The notes under the pieces: model-generated
Databases searched by the model: none
What the model was told of the DNA's origin: nothing
The model's input: the letters and a program-made list of their open reading frames with translations, nothing else
Program-made: the position numbers and the translations under genes
Shown here: positions 9,786-20,253 of the stretch, one piece after another
Numbering within the stretch: the stretch's first letter is position 1
Layout: every line of letters starts with the position of its first letter
Origin: Sacculina carcini
Lineage: Eukaryota; Arthropoda; Thecostraca; Sacculinidae
DNA: 64,000 nt
Direction: 5' to 3'
Assembly (NCBI GenBank): GCA_916048095.2
Contig: OU696593.1
Coordinates: forward strand, 2,786,001 to 2,850,000

Positions 9786-11150
9786 TAAATGCTGTAATGT
9801 TGTAAATACTATCATATTGCAGGCTCATATCGATTTCTGTCACCCGTACAACCAGGAAAATAGTTACAAACGTTGAACAAGTGACATCTTTGTGTACGAT
9901 GTCTTATTTTTCTTATATTTCTCTTCGTCTTATGTCTGGTCTTTTTTATATTTGTCTTATTATGTGTCATTTCTTAGGTATAGAGCTTTTAGAGAATCTT
10001 GCATTATGGTTGTTGAGGTGTAGTCGTATTGTAGGTCTCTCTAACATGAGTTTATAAAATGTTTCGTCATCATAAAGCCATCATTAAAACATGAGTTTTC
10101 TCAATGAAAATACCTAAGCCTCGGACCCGGATGCACTTTCAAACAGTCTCCTAGGATATTTATTGATAAATATGTTTGTTTTTTATACTATTATCAAATT
10201 ATTTTTGAAATAAGACACGTAAAGATGTACAAAACATGAATGAAACTCATTTCTATTTACTAAAATCCTACATCCAATGATAATTGGGGCTAATTCTAAA
10301 ATAACATGAAAAACAACAACTAAAAAACATGTTTTTTTGCATAAAACCGCATCCAAAAACGTTTATTTTTCTGCATCTCTACTCGGGACCCGGTAAAAGG
10401 TATCAAAAGCTTATATGAGTAGAATGCATTTGAACCTGTAAGAAATGAAGCAATTGTCGTGTACTTATTAAATATATATGCATATATGCGTCGAATGTTA
10501 AATTATTATATGTGCGGTTCATTTCGCTAGGAGTGTGTGAGTTTGTGTATATGAAATTCAGTGTCCAGTAGGCGTTTACACGCTTGCACATGGATGTGTG
10601 TCTGTGTGCTTTTTTTGCAGCATACACTCACGTGTTTATCGCGTGATGCGCACGTCATTGTCACGTGAGGTGCACGTGGTTGCTTGTATGACGCCAATTC
10701 AAGGAGAATAAAAAATATTTGATAAAATACAGTATACAGTATGAAGAGCATTGTCATTTTGGGGTTGATTAGTTAAAAATTTTATATTGATTAGGCTCAG
10801 TTTGAAATTGAAATTAATCAGAAACGAACGACAAATAATATCAAATATTACTATTAATATAATTCACAATGCATACAATGAAATGAGCACGACACAATAT
10901 TGCAAAAACATAAGAGATGAGATTGATAAATGATCAAACAATCCATAGGATTTATGATCCATAGGACTATCGATAGATTTATGATCCATATGTTCCAAGG
11001 TTAGCCACACGAATTTGTTGAATTTCTTCATTTACTGGCTACTTCAATAAGCAGGAACGAAATAGGTACACTTTGACCCGAACGTCCAAATTTAAACGTT
11101 TCGTCTTTGTTTTTGCGGTGTTGGGGCGTTGTCGTGGAGTTATCTTTGAT
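9786..11150. other. AT-rich unit flank, no gene
   Basis: Matches 61742-63104 in direct orientation, and 38854-40216 and 14563-15721 in reverse. It includes short AC-like tracts and CACGTG-rich sequence near 10640-10680. Open frames here are short, low-complexity and not conserved as proteins. Confidence 0.7.
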
Positions 11151-11156
11151 ATCAAT

Positions 11157-11796
11157 TTGTTGTTGTTGTTATGCAATTAGGCCCGAAGGGCCCAATTTAT
11201 GGTAATTTTGGTAATAGGCTAGGTTTCGTTGACCTCCGGGGTCATATTCAAGGTCATTGAGGTCATTTGTGTCTGTTTGAGGACTTTTTTGTATGTTTGT
11301 CGATGGATTTTCTCGTCGTTCCCGTTGTCTGCCTAACGCTGCCGCCGTCGATTTGTGTTTTGTCGGAGGCAGCTCGCATCTCGCATTCACAACAATCTTC
11401 AAAAGAAATCTTCGAAGAAGGAAGAACCAAAAGAAATTAAAATGAGACAGTCATCTCCTCCCGCCGGCCTCATCCCGCGGATTCGGCCTCATCCCGCGGA
11501 TGTAATCTGTCCATAATGTGTAGTTGGTTTAGGATATCTAGACCGAATTGGGCGTATGCAGCTTTGGATCTGGTTTGTGGCCAGACAAATCTGCACGTCT
11601 ACTTCATTGGTGTTTTAAGCGCGCACCAGTCAGTTGAGACTATATGGCGCGCCCCACTACAGTGCCCATCTACAGTGGTGAATCCCGGTATGCTCAAGCG
11701 GAGGTGTTGATGAACGAACACGAGCAAGGATTTGAACCGCAAACCTCTGACACGATAGTTCAGCGCCTAACCACTGAGCTACTCGGGAGCTCCGAC
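11157..11796 (-). repeat. tRNA-derived SINE, medium form (copy 1)
   Basis: 640 bp between target duplications ATCAAT (11151-11156) and AACAAT (11797-11802). On the minus strand: a tRNA-like head with an A box (TAGCTCAGTGG) and a B-box-like GGTTCAAATCC, a body, about one copy of the 143-bp module, and a tail ending GGGCCTAATTGCATAACAACAACAACAAA. Matches 63111-63750 and, in reverse, 37525-38847. Confidence 0.85.
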
Positions 11797-12020
11797 AACA
11801 ATGTGAAGCCTGGCTTCTGAAGAAGGCTGTGTTATGACTTTCAACACGCACTCTTGTGATATTGTTGACAACTGCTGTGGTTCACAAGGAAATTCGGCAA
11901 GGAAAAATCAATGAAACAGCCAATTAACGAAAAAAGCTGTACCAATATATATTTTCTATTGACCGAGCCACAATGCTGAATAATTTAAGTGCTGCTGTAA
12001 CGAGTACAGAAAATGTTAAC

Positions 12021-12110
12021 TGTATTTACAGAGAGGCGTGCGTGGGCATCACTGCCTTACGTGCGCCTACAAGACCACACGCATCCACCGTCACATGCGG
12101 GAGCACAAAC
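12021..12110 (-). repeat. LTR 3'-end fragment (TRIM/solo LTR hairpin family)
   Basis: Reads TGTATTTACAGAGAGGCGTGCG and then the GGGCATCACTGCC hairpin core and GCGCCTACAAGAC, that is, the last part of a TRIM-type LTR on the minus strand. It continues into unit sequence near 12124; its other end is missing. Confidence 0.7.
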
Positions 12111-12123
12111 ACACACACACACA

Positions 12124-12298
12124 TGCATACAAACATACACAGTTAAGACAGTGACACACGACTTTAACAACCAATTATCGACGAGATAGTCAAGTGCTTG
12201 TCGCCTCGGGGCATGAACACGCCACAGCATGACACATACAAACATATACAAACACACACTTATAGACACAGTAAACTGAACTAAGCGCAAACGAGAAT

Positions 12299-12330
<32 letters not shown>

Positions 12331-12342
12331 CACACACACACA
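12124..12342. repeat. Rearranged unit copy with (AC)n tract
   Basis: 12124-12299 is the same unit sequence as 767-905 and 43690-43850 (ACAGTTAAGACAGTG..., ACGAGATAGTCAAGTGC). It is followed by an AC run at about 12300-12342. The tract is the 5' border of the LINE fragment downstream. Confidence 0.8.
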
Positions 12343-12943
12343 TTACTCACAGGGCACATTAATGACATTTGCGGAAAAATTTATGCTTTGATTGTTAGAA
12401 TTAAACACACCTTCGAATTTCTGGATGAGCATATGATTAGAGAGTTGATAGTGTCAGTGATTAGACCCAAGTTGGAGTACGCCGCCGTGGTCTGGTCCCC
12501 CCATGAGGTGGGACACAAAAAGAAACTGGAAAGACTCCAAAGACTGGCGACGAAACTTGCTCCGAAACTGACAGGCAGGACCTACGAGGAACGACTACAA
12601 GCTCTGAACCTAACTAGTCTTGAGGACAGAAGAAAGCGGGGGGATTTGATAAACATATTTAAGTATATGAAAAAGATGGCTACTCCAATAATTACAGGTT
12701 TTTATAAGCAGATGAAAGGAAGAGGACACAAGTATAAATTAAGGAAACCCCGTTGCAAAAAGGATATAAAGAAGTACAGCTTCCCATACAGAGCTATAGA
12801 TAGTTGGAATAAACTACCCACGGATATTGTCGAGAGTGAGAAAATATCAGAGTTTAAAAGTAAAATTGATAGGTTGAGAGACAGGTCAGCTCGAGCTTAA
12901 GCTCAAATCCTGTAGAACAACTCGGTGAGTACATACACACGTA
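12343..12943 (+). mobile_element. CR1-like LINE 3' fragment inside an AC array
   Basis: Begins directly after the AC run and ends at GGTGAGTACATACACACG, where AC sequence and then the normal unit (ACAGTAAACCATAGG) resume. In the intact unit (905-960) nothing separates these two borders except AC repeats. So this fragment is an insertion into the microsatellite, with its coding strand in the (AC)n orientation. Confidence 0.85.
12388..12900 (+). pseudogene. C-terminal end of a CR1-like reverse transcriptase ORF2
   Basis: 170 codons covering only the region after the reverse transcriptase core: RELIVSVIRPKLEYAAVVWSPH, LERLQRLATKLAP, YEERLQALNLTSLEDRRKRGDL, KLRKPRCKKDIKKYSFPYRAIDSWNKLP. It is closely related to the end of the ORF at 54666-56867. 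The catalytic part is lost by 5' truncation, so it is inactive. Confidence 0.9.
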
Positions 12944-13328
12944 CACACAGTAAACCATAGGTTGACGCTAAATGTGTAAGGATTCAAGAGCATTAGATTG
13001 AGAACATTTGATTTAACGAATTTCTTCCAGTCCCTCGCCTCCTGCAAAGGCAGCACATTACATTAGAACGCCAAACCTAACCTACCCTAAAATCTATGAA
13101 AAATATAGTAACGTTTTTGCGGGTTTTTGTACAAATTATCCCAATTTCTGGAATCCTTACACATTTAGCCTAGATCTAGACCATAGACAATAACAGAACA
13201 ACTGCTTTAGGCTATCAATATCATTGGTGGGGTCTGGAATGATACGGAAAAATAATAATATTTAAGTAACGCTCTTCCTACGAGCAAATTTATAAAACGT
13301 TTCATTGTATCAGTGAATTTACCAGCAT
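12944..13328. repeat. Unit segment (inverted copy)
   Basis: Matches 960-1330 and 44010-44390 in direct orientation. No gene. Confidence 0.75.
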
Positions 13329-13865
13329 TATTATTATTATTATTAATTACAGGCAAATCCAGTAGCATGGGAAGAGTGCAAGCACTATTACCACCCTAAG
13401 GTGGCCCCATGTACGGGAAGCGCCCAAAAGATTCAGAGAGAAAGAGAGTTCGAAAAGAAAAAAGTCTAGAAAGAGAGTTGGAAAGAATATAATAAATAAA
13501 TAACAATAAATTATAAACCATCATCCGATAACACTCCATAATGTCACTCCGCACACGTTCCTCAATAAATAATAACAATCAACAACATATATGTGATTCA
13601 GTAAATAACAACCATCAATAAATAAGAATAAATATTAATAAATAAGTAATAAATAACAATCAGGAGCAATAAATATGATTCAATAAGAAACATCCACAAT
13701 AAATAACAATATGATTCAATAAGTAACAACAACACAAATAAATATGATTCAATAAGTAACAACAACACAAATAAATATGATTCATTAAACAACAACAACA
13801 CCAATAGATATTATTCAATAAACAGCAATAACAATAACTATGATTCAATAAGAATGCATACCATT
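13329..13865. repeat. ATT-tailed insertion with 33-bp minisatellite
   Basis: The unit is interrupted after TTTACCAGCA by (TTA)n and an unrecognised segment (to about 13560), then a minisatellite rich in ATGATTCAATAAGTAACAAC with a period of about 33 bp (13560-13860). The (TTA)n start could be the 3' tail of a minus-strand insert. A short relative of the minisatellite is at 34530-34616. Confidence 0.6.
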
Positions 13866-14562
13866 TATTTGGAAGTTGGTAAAACTATATCTTAGATTAA
13901 ATAAAGTTCAATAACAATTTGAAATTGTCTACGAATAACATGTGTGTATTTTCATGTATTAACATGTGTGTTGTGTGTATTAACATGTGTGTTGAGGAGC
14001 GTTTGTTTCGCTGTTCAGCACAGAAGTGGTACGACGCACTCCCTGGTACCGGCTGCATCGCTTTTTTGGGCGTTTTGGTTTGAATCGTTGTTTTTTGCAC
14101 TCTGCAACAGACGTTACAGGGCGGCGGCTCATGCAGCCCATGTTTGTGCAGTGTCCTGCTCACGTGCTGGCGGATTACCAGAGGAATTTCAAAGACGCCT
14201 TCCCTAACGCATCTTGATTGATTTGACTTTTAAGCGTTGCCCTTATGTTATCATTTGCAAATAGTGATTTGCAAGCATTCGTGCTTGGGCCGTTTACTTT
14301 ACCAAGTCTAAAGGATTTCTGATGACTTAGACAGGAATTTTACGCTTGCCGTTTTCGCCACCCCTGCATCAGCCATTGTGCGTGTTTGTCGGCAAATCCG
14401 TTGACGTCATGCCGAGGAGAGGTATAGAAAGGCCCGGTGTGACGGTAAAATATGCGACCCGGTAAATGATGCGACCGTCGACATTTGTGACGCATTTGAA
14501 GGAATTGTTCTTGTCAGTTATGAGGCTGCATTTGTTTTTTGGATTGTTACTTTCTAACCATG
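13866..14562. repeat. Unit segment with uninserted solo-LTR site
   Basis: Inverted relative to 33850-34500. At 13893-13897 TAGAT occurs once between the sequences that flank the solo LTR elsewhere, so this is the empty site. The segment breaks off at 14562 and joins directly to sequence that follows the SINE in other copies (AACATATGGATCATAAATC). Confidence 0.8.
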
Positions 14563-15721
14563 GAACATATGGATCATAAATCTATCGATAGTCCTATGGA
14601 CATAAATCCTATGGATTGTTTGATCATTTATCAATCTCATCTCTTATGTTTTTGCAATATTGTGTAGTGCTCATTTCATTGTATGCATTGTGAATTATAT
14701 TAATAGTAATATTTGATATTATTTGTCGTTCGTTTCTGATTAATTTCAATTTCAAACTGAGCCTGATCAATATAAAAATTTAAACTAATCAACCCCAAAA
14801 TGACAATGCTCTTCATACTGTATACTGTATTTTAACAAATATTTTTATTTTCCTTGAATTGGCGTCATACAAGCAACCACGTGCACCTCACGTGACACTG
14901 ACGTGCGCATCACGCGATAAAAACGTGAGTGTATGCTGCAAAAAAGCACACAGACACACATCTATGTGCAAGCGTGTAAACGCCTACTGGACACTGAATT
15001 TCATATACACACACTCACACACTCCTAGCGAAATGAACCGCACATATAATAATATAACATTCGACGCATATATGCATATATATTTAATAAGTACATGACA
15101 ATGCTTCATTTCTTACAGGTTCAAATGCATTCTACTCATTTCAGCTTTTTATACCTTTTACCGGGTCCCGAGTAGAGATGCAGAAAAAAACGTTTTTGGA
15201 TGCGGTTTTATGGAAAAAAACATGTTTTTATGCATGTAGGATTTTAGTAAATAGAAATGAGTTTCATTCATGTTTTGTACATCTTTACGTGTCTTATTTC
15301 AAAAATAATTTGATAATAGTATATAAAACAAACATATTTATCAATAAATATCCCAGGAGACTGTTTGAAAGTGCATCCGGGTCCGAGGCTTAGGTTTTTT
15401 CATTGAGAAAACTCATGTTTTAATGATGGCTTTATGATGACGAAACATTTTATAAACTCATGTTAGAGAGACCTACAATACGACTACACCTCAACAACCA
15501 TAATGCAAGATTCTCTAAAAGCTCTATACCTAAGAAATGACACATAATAAGACAAATATAAAAAAGACCAGACATAAGACGAAGAAAATTATAAGAAAAA
15601 TAAGACATCGTACACAAAGATGTCACTTGTTCAACGTTTGTAGCTATTTTCCTGGTTGTACGGGTGACATAAATCGATATGAGCCTGCAATATGATAGTA
15701 TTTACAACATTACAGCATTTA
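14563..15721. other. AT-rich unit flank, no gene
   Basis: Matches 39010-40216 and the reverse of 9786-11000. Leads into the 3' LTR of element A copy 3. The open frames are not conserved between copies. Confidence 0.7.
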
Positions 15722-16065
15722 CAATGTGTAGTGAAAATCGAATTGAGCCGAACTAGGCTTTATTACACTGAACTCAGCATGATACCTAGCACAAACAAAG
15801 CAAACTGAAGTCCGTTTGTTCAATTTTCGCTATATTTAATATAAAAATACACCATGAATAACGACAACTATCTCCTAATACAACAAATTACAGCGACAAT
15901 CATTCCATACTCCACACTCCACTCTCTTACTTCAGCCAACTAAACTCGCTCATCTCGCGACATTGTTGATTGCTGGTTGCTTTGGCAACCATCATACACG
16001 CAGCAAATCTGTAGTTCTAGGTTTTAGTCGTGTTCGGGCGTGCTCGCTGTGCGGTGTTGTCTTTT

Positions 16066-16101
16066 AGGCGCGCGTGGGACGTCGCTGTCCCACGCGCGCC
16101 T
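16066..16101. repeat. Perfect LTR hairpin (TRIM1 5' LTR)
   Basis: A 15-bp perfect inverted repeat, AGGCGCGCGTGGGAC and its complement, around the 6-nt loop GTCGCT. Repeated identically at 16959-16994 in the 3' LTR and with changes at 26784-26818 and in all solo LTRs. Possibly a transcript-end or packaging structure. Confidence 0.85.
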
Positions 16102-16145
16102 GTCTTTTAATATATCTTTTTCAGTTTTTGTTTTGTCAAGTTACA

Positions 16146-16158
16146 AGCTATTTCGGCC
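16146..16158 (+). promoter_or_regulatory. TRIM1 leader, complementary to tRNA-Phe 5' end
   Basis: AGCTATTTCGGCC directly after the LTR is identical to the leaders of C (20823-20835) and D (35085-35097). Its complement GCCGAAATAGCT is the first 12 nt of metazoan tRNA-Phe (recalled sequence). Shared leader implies shared priming. Confidence 0.7.
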
Positions 16159-17148
16159 TTTTCAGTGATTCGTTTTTTGTGGTTTTTATGGATAGGCGGT
16201 TTGATTTTGCTTCGGGATAGTGTCATGGAATTGATGAATTGACAATGACTTCAGCAGCGGCTGTGGTACTGACCCTTGGGCATCAGTGGCAAAGTGGAAG
16301 ATAGAGGTGGTGTTCGGCGGCGTGGCAAGAGGGTGTGCAGGGGTACGACAGTGGAGCATGGTGCCGGCAAGCAGGCAGCCGGGGAGCTGCGCCGAGGTTG
16401 CTCGTCGTCCCGCCTGCCTTGGTGCTGGCTACGTCGCAGAACAGTCGGGGGAAACTGCTGGTGCTCAAGGAGGCAAGGAGCTGCTGAAGCGGCAGGAGGC
16501 GTCGTGACCCGGAAGGCAAGACGGCATGTGTGGAAGGTGGATCACGGCCGGCTGCGACAGGGTGCTGAAGAGCACAGGTGACGGCGGGAGCACGGTGGGT
16601 GCTGGGGCCGAGGTGTTGCGCCCTGTCGCGGCGGCCGGTGATGGCGAAGACGGCAGGTTGCGGCGGAGCACTGAAGAGCACGGGCGAGGCGGGAGCGCGG
16701 GGGACGCTGGGGCCTGACGTGTTGTGCTTCGCCGTAGCCAATTGTGTGTTTCTGGTGGAGCCGTCGAGCTGGATGGGCGGGCCGGAGCGGATTTTGTTTG
16801 GCTGTTATTTCTTTGTATATCTCCGTGATTGTGTTCGCTTTTTATTTTTTGTTGCTGTGTTGGCGTTTTTCATATGTTTGTTTCTTAAGAAACAGGGGGA
16901 GGTGTAGTTCTAGGTTTTAGTCGTGTTCGGGCGTGCTCGCGGTCCGGTGTTGTCTTGTAGGCGCGCGTGGGACGTCGCTGTCCCACGCGCGCCTGTCTTT
17001 TAATATATCTTTTTCAGTTTTTGTTTTGTCAAGTTACAGAATCCATACATACAATGAAACAAATATGAACGCACAAACAATTGGAAGCGATTAATTGAAC
17101 AGTTAACAATACAAGAAATAGTAAATACACGCCCTCCTGATCTCAAAA

Positions 17149-18213
17149 TCAATATGCATATTCCTGTAACCATCTCGGCGGTCTCCTTGTTCTGGCCGAT
17201 CTGCGTGGATTGACATCTATGCGAACTTCAGAAACATCGCTCTCATCAACAGAAGCATCATCCACGTCACTATCATCTAAAAGTGTGTGCCATCTTGCTT
17301 CTGTATTCCTCGCTGCCTGCGCATCTCTGTCAATTGTGTCGCGACAGGTGGCATCACTTTCGCCATCAGCACGCACATCTAGAACATGTCGTGGCATCCC
17401 GTCGACTTCTATATTGCTTGCGGATATTATACCTGTGATTCTTCCTTTCATCCATTTAGACGTACATCTAGCATTGGGAGGCTTGACTAGTACTTTTTGT
17501 CCAACCCTATATCTACACGCGGTATCAGTCTCCAGTAGTTTCGGCTCAGATCGGGGATGCCTCCATTGATAAGTGTAAATAGATGAACTCGGTGAAATAC
17601 TCAGGTTTCCAGTGTCATGCACGGCTAAATTATAGTAAAACACAGCATCTACTGGTGATCCTCCCGTTCTTGCTGCAGCACGCTTAATCGTCCGGTGGTT
17701 CCGTTCAACAATGCCGTTCCCCGACGGTCGATAAGCGGCACGAAACCTTCGTCGAACATTCCATTTTCGACATAAATTCTCGAGTTGACTGGATCTGAAA
17801 GTCCTGCTGTTATCGATCAAAATTTCTGACGGAGGCCCTCGTTCTGTGAATATCTGCTCCAGGTTGTCTACAACGTCTCTCGAGTTCTCTGAGCCGACTT
17901 GTCTCCAGATTGCGAAGCGACTAGGACCACAGTCAACCACAGTTAAGTAGCATCGACCCTGATAATGAGTGGTATCCACTGACAATCGCAACCAATTCTT
18001 GTCAACATTCAGATTTCCAGTCTCGTGTCGTGCGGGCGCAGGATCTACCATACGACATTGGGCGCAATTTCTCACACATCGCTCGACATCATCTTTAGTC
18101 ACATCATTCCTCACTAATCTTGCTAGCTGTAAGGTCCTATTGACACCGAAATGGTGATCTTGATGAAGAACATCAACAGATACAGCACATAATCCACTAT
18201 TTAACTTTCCAGG
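17149..18213 (-). CDS. Element C integrase (end of Pol)
   Basis: Lies in the same frame as the upstream pol and is separated from it by one TAA codon at 18214-18216. It starts with an H/H...C/C zinc-binding region (LHQDHHFGVN, then CVRNCAQC). The DDE core follows: SVDTTHYQG (first Asp), LIDNSRTF (second Asp) and GIVERNHRTIK (Glu). A C-terminal chromatin/DNA-binding-like part has YRVGQKVLVKPPN and DGMPRHVLDV, then a basic tail ending RRSARTRRPPRWLQEYAY. It would insert the cDNA into the genome. No ATG opens it, so it should be made as part of Gag-Pol; the stop either inactivates this copy or needs readthrough. Confidence 0.9.
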   Translation of the reverse strand, partial: PGKLNSGLCAVSVDVLHQDHHFGVNRTLQLARLVRNDVTKDDVERCVRNCAQCRMVDPAPARHETGNLNVDKNWLRLSVDTTHYQGRCYLTVVDCGPSRFAIWRQVGSENSRDVVDNLEQIFTERGPPSEILIDNSRTFRSSQLENLCRKWNVRRRFRAAYRPSGNGIVERNHRTIKRAAARTGGSPVDAVFYYNLAVHDTGNLSISPSSSIYTYQWRHPRSEPKLLETDTACRYRVGQKVLVKPPNARCTSKWMKGRITGIISASNIEVDGMPRHVLDVRADGESDATCRDTIDRDAQAARNTEARWHTLLDDSDVDDASVDESDVSEVRIDVNPRRSARTRRPPRWLQEYAY

Positions 18214-20253
18214 TTACGTTTTCTTTACTCTACTTTCACTCGTTAACCACCTTTTTCCGACTCTGGTCATCGCATCGGCCTTGTTCAAACTAGAAGGAAG
18301 AAAAGAGACAGTAGCCACCAAATTCAATTCCGCGACTAAATCTTTAAAAACGGAGAGTCTTCTTTTCACTAAGATTTCCGACATTCCAGTCACCTTTATT
18401 CTTTGGTCGCCCTCCAGCGTTGACTTCACCCACCTCATAACAGTCACAGAATCAGTCATAATTTCAATCTTCTTGAGGTTCCACTTCAAAGCAAGATTTA
18501 AACCCTTTAGTACCGCATCCAGTTCAGCTAAGTTAATATGTTGACAATCGTCACCCTTTCGGAGCCATGCCGCATCTTCTACTCTGTAGTCTCCGATTTC
18601 TAACACAACACCCACAGCCAAGCTGCTCGCATCGCACCATGCACGACCTTCACTGGTGGACGAAACGCAAAATTTTCCCTTCACTGGATCGTCTGTTTCA
18701 ATCCTATTAAGCAATTCTTTCAACATGTTCACAGCCGTACTTCCAATTTCATCATCACATCTGCAACCCTCGCATGCTCTCTTAATAAAACTGCATGCCA
18801 CTCTGGCCCACCCACACACAGGATAGTGGCCATCAATCTTCCCACAAATCGCAAACAACTCTCGTCGACTCAAATAGTCATTCACATCAGCAACTTGAGG
18901 AAGCTTGTTGCCTCTACCGAACCAAAGCTCTCCTTTATCGTTATTTTTCAGCGCTAACCCCAATACGCGACCACCATGCAGCTCTTCTGGCGGCTTCGCC
19001 ACCAACCCAAATCGAGAAGGATGTTCTACAACACTCTCAGCTGAAATAACGTTCTCATCTACGATGACATCATCAATATAGCAGTCTGTAGCCTCCTTCA
19101 CCCTTTCGTCCTGTTCTAACACCTTCTTCACAATCTTGGTCATTATTTTTGGCGCACTTGATAGACCGAAGCCAAGTCTTGTAAGGTAATACAAAACTCC
19201 TCGAAACATCACCCGCTGGTATGGCCATAAACTCTCATCTACTCTCACTTGTAAATATGCTGACTGGAGATCAACAATCTTGAGATTATCAGATATTCGT
19301 CGCCAATGTCGGAGAGTTTCGGGACAAACTGCAGCGTCAACACCAGGATTGCTCTCTACCGATTTGTTTAGCTCATGAAAATCCATTACTGGTCTCACTT
19401 TGTCTTTATTTTCGTGAACGACGGCCATCAATGGAATTATCCCTTTCCTGTCACGCTGATTTTCACATCTTTCCAACCAGCCTTTCCCAATCCATGAACA
19501 TATTTTATTTTCCATTCTCGCAGTCACCTGTTCCGATCTAGCGGTATCATAGTAGGTAATCTGATTCTTAGTCACAGCAGGTTGATTGTTCTTCCAAAAC
19601 CAATTGACCACCCATGAAATCCCATCAAATTCAGCAGAAAAATCGCTGTCGTTTATCTTAATCCGACCTCGTGAATGACTTGCCGGTCTTAATATTTCCT
19701 TCTCTCCCGTAGCACACTGCACAACCTTATGAATGTTCGACGTCGGCACCACAGACTCATTATTCATCACTTCTTCAAACACGATTTCCTCATTTTTCCA
19801 TCTAAGTCCCCCAGTAGCCCTGACAAAATCCATACCGGCAATCACATCCACACCAGGAAATAATCTACCCATAACGGTGCACTCTAGATCAACGTTCCTT
19901 CCTCGAATGTCCAACGAAATTCTTGTGCTTCCTAGAGTAGTCACCATTTTCCCGTCAACGCCATATAACACTCCTGCTCTCACATGATACTTTGGCACAA
20001 CCCAACACCCGACGACCGACTTTGTGCACCCAGTATCCAATAATACTCGAACTGGCTTTCTATTTAATGCACCAACAAGTATAGGTAGCGCCTTTATAGA
20101 TGACTCGGAGGAACTTCCGGCGCAGAAACTCATCCACTCACGTTTCCCGGAGCATTGGGACACATCCTGGCCATATGACCTTCTTTCTGACATAACCAGC
20201 AACTGATATTCGGTTTCAGCCTGCAGAATCTCATCATGTGTGGTCCACCACAT
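18214..20253 (-). CDS. Element C Pol: protease, reverse transcriptase, RNase H
   Basis: 680 codons. Residues about 60-160 are an aspartic protease (VRVLLDTGCTKSVV, VIAGMDF). The reverse transcriptase follows, with KVRPVMDFHELNKSV, NLKIVDLQSAYLQVRV, LTRLGFGLSSAPKIM and the catalytic YIDDVIVD. RNase H comes next, with WCDASSLAVGVV, NLAELDAVLKGL and IEIMTDSVTVMRW. The frame overlaps the end of gag by 124 nt and is in the -1 frame relative to it, so translation by -1 frameshifting is likely. It ends at a single in-frame TAA before the integrase. The frame is otherwise fully open, which fits the very similar LTRs of a young insertion. Confidence 0.92.
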   Translation of the reverse strand: MWWTTHDEILQAETEYQLLVMSERRSYGQDVSQCSGKREWMSFCAGSSSESSIKALPILVGALNRKPVRVLLDTGCTKSVVGCWVVPKYHVRAGVLYGVDGKMVTTLGSTRISLDIRGRNVDLECTVMGRLFPGVDVIAGMDFVRATGGLRWKNEEIVFEEVMNNESVVPTSNIHKVVQCATGEKEILRPASHSRGRIKINDSDFSAEFDGISWVVNWFWKNNQPAVTKNQITYYDTARSEQVTARMENKICSWIGKGWLERCENQRDRKGIIPLMAVVHENKDKVRPVMDFHELNKSVESNPGVDAAVCPETLRHWRRISDNLKIVDLQSAYLQVRVDESLWPYQRVMFRGVLYYLTRLGFGLSSAPKIMTKIVKKVLEQDERVKEATDCYIDDVIVDENVISAESVVEHPSRFGLVAKPPEELHGGRVLGLALKNNDKGELWFGRGNKLPQVADVNDYLSRRELFAICGKIDGHYPVCGWARVACSFIKRACEGCRCDDEIGSTAVNMLKELLNRIETDDPVKGKFCVSSTSEGRAWCDASSLAVGVVLEIGDYRVEDAAWLRKGDDCQHINLAELDAVLKGLNLALKWNLKKIEIMTDSVTVMRWVKSTLEGDQRIKVTGMSEILVKRRLSVFKDLVAELNLVATVSFLPSSLNKADAMTRVGKRWLTSESRVKKT

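Larger units (their letters stand above)
16010..17038 (+). mobile_element. TRIM1: short non-autonomous LTR element
   Basis: Two 136-bp LTRs (16010-16145, 16903-17038; TGTAGTTCTAGG...AAGTTACA), target duplication AAATC/GAATC (one mismatch), leader AGCTATTTCGGCC at 16146-16158 and PPT AACAGGGGGAGG before the 3' LTR. The 745-bp GC-rich interior has no convincing protein: open frames on both strands are of similar length and mark only GC bias. The uninserted site is in the 5' LTR of C near 30890. Its interior is related to that of TRIM2, so the two form one family. It must use proteins of another element. Confidence 0.92.
15806..17129 (-). repeat. Element C 3' LTR, interrupted by TRIM1
   Basis: 15806-16009 and 17044-17129 together make 290 bp, the same length as the 5' LTR pieces (20836-20864 plus 30726-30986). 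The interruption is TRIM1 plus its 5-bp duplication. Confidence 0.92.

Noticed and set aside
16276..16907. Protein-coding genes in the GC-rich TRIM1 interior (and 25837-26341 in TRIM2)
   Set aside because: Frames are open on both strands because of base composition; the two TRIM interiors do not preserve a common frame.
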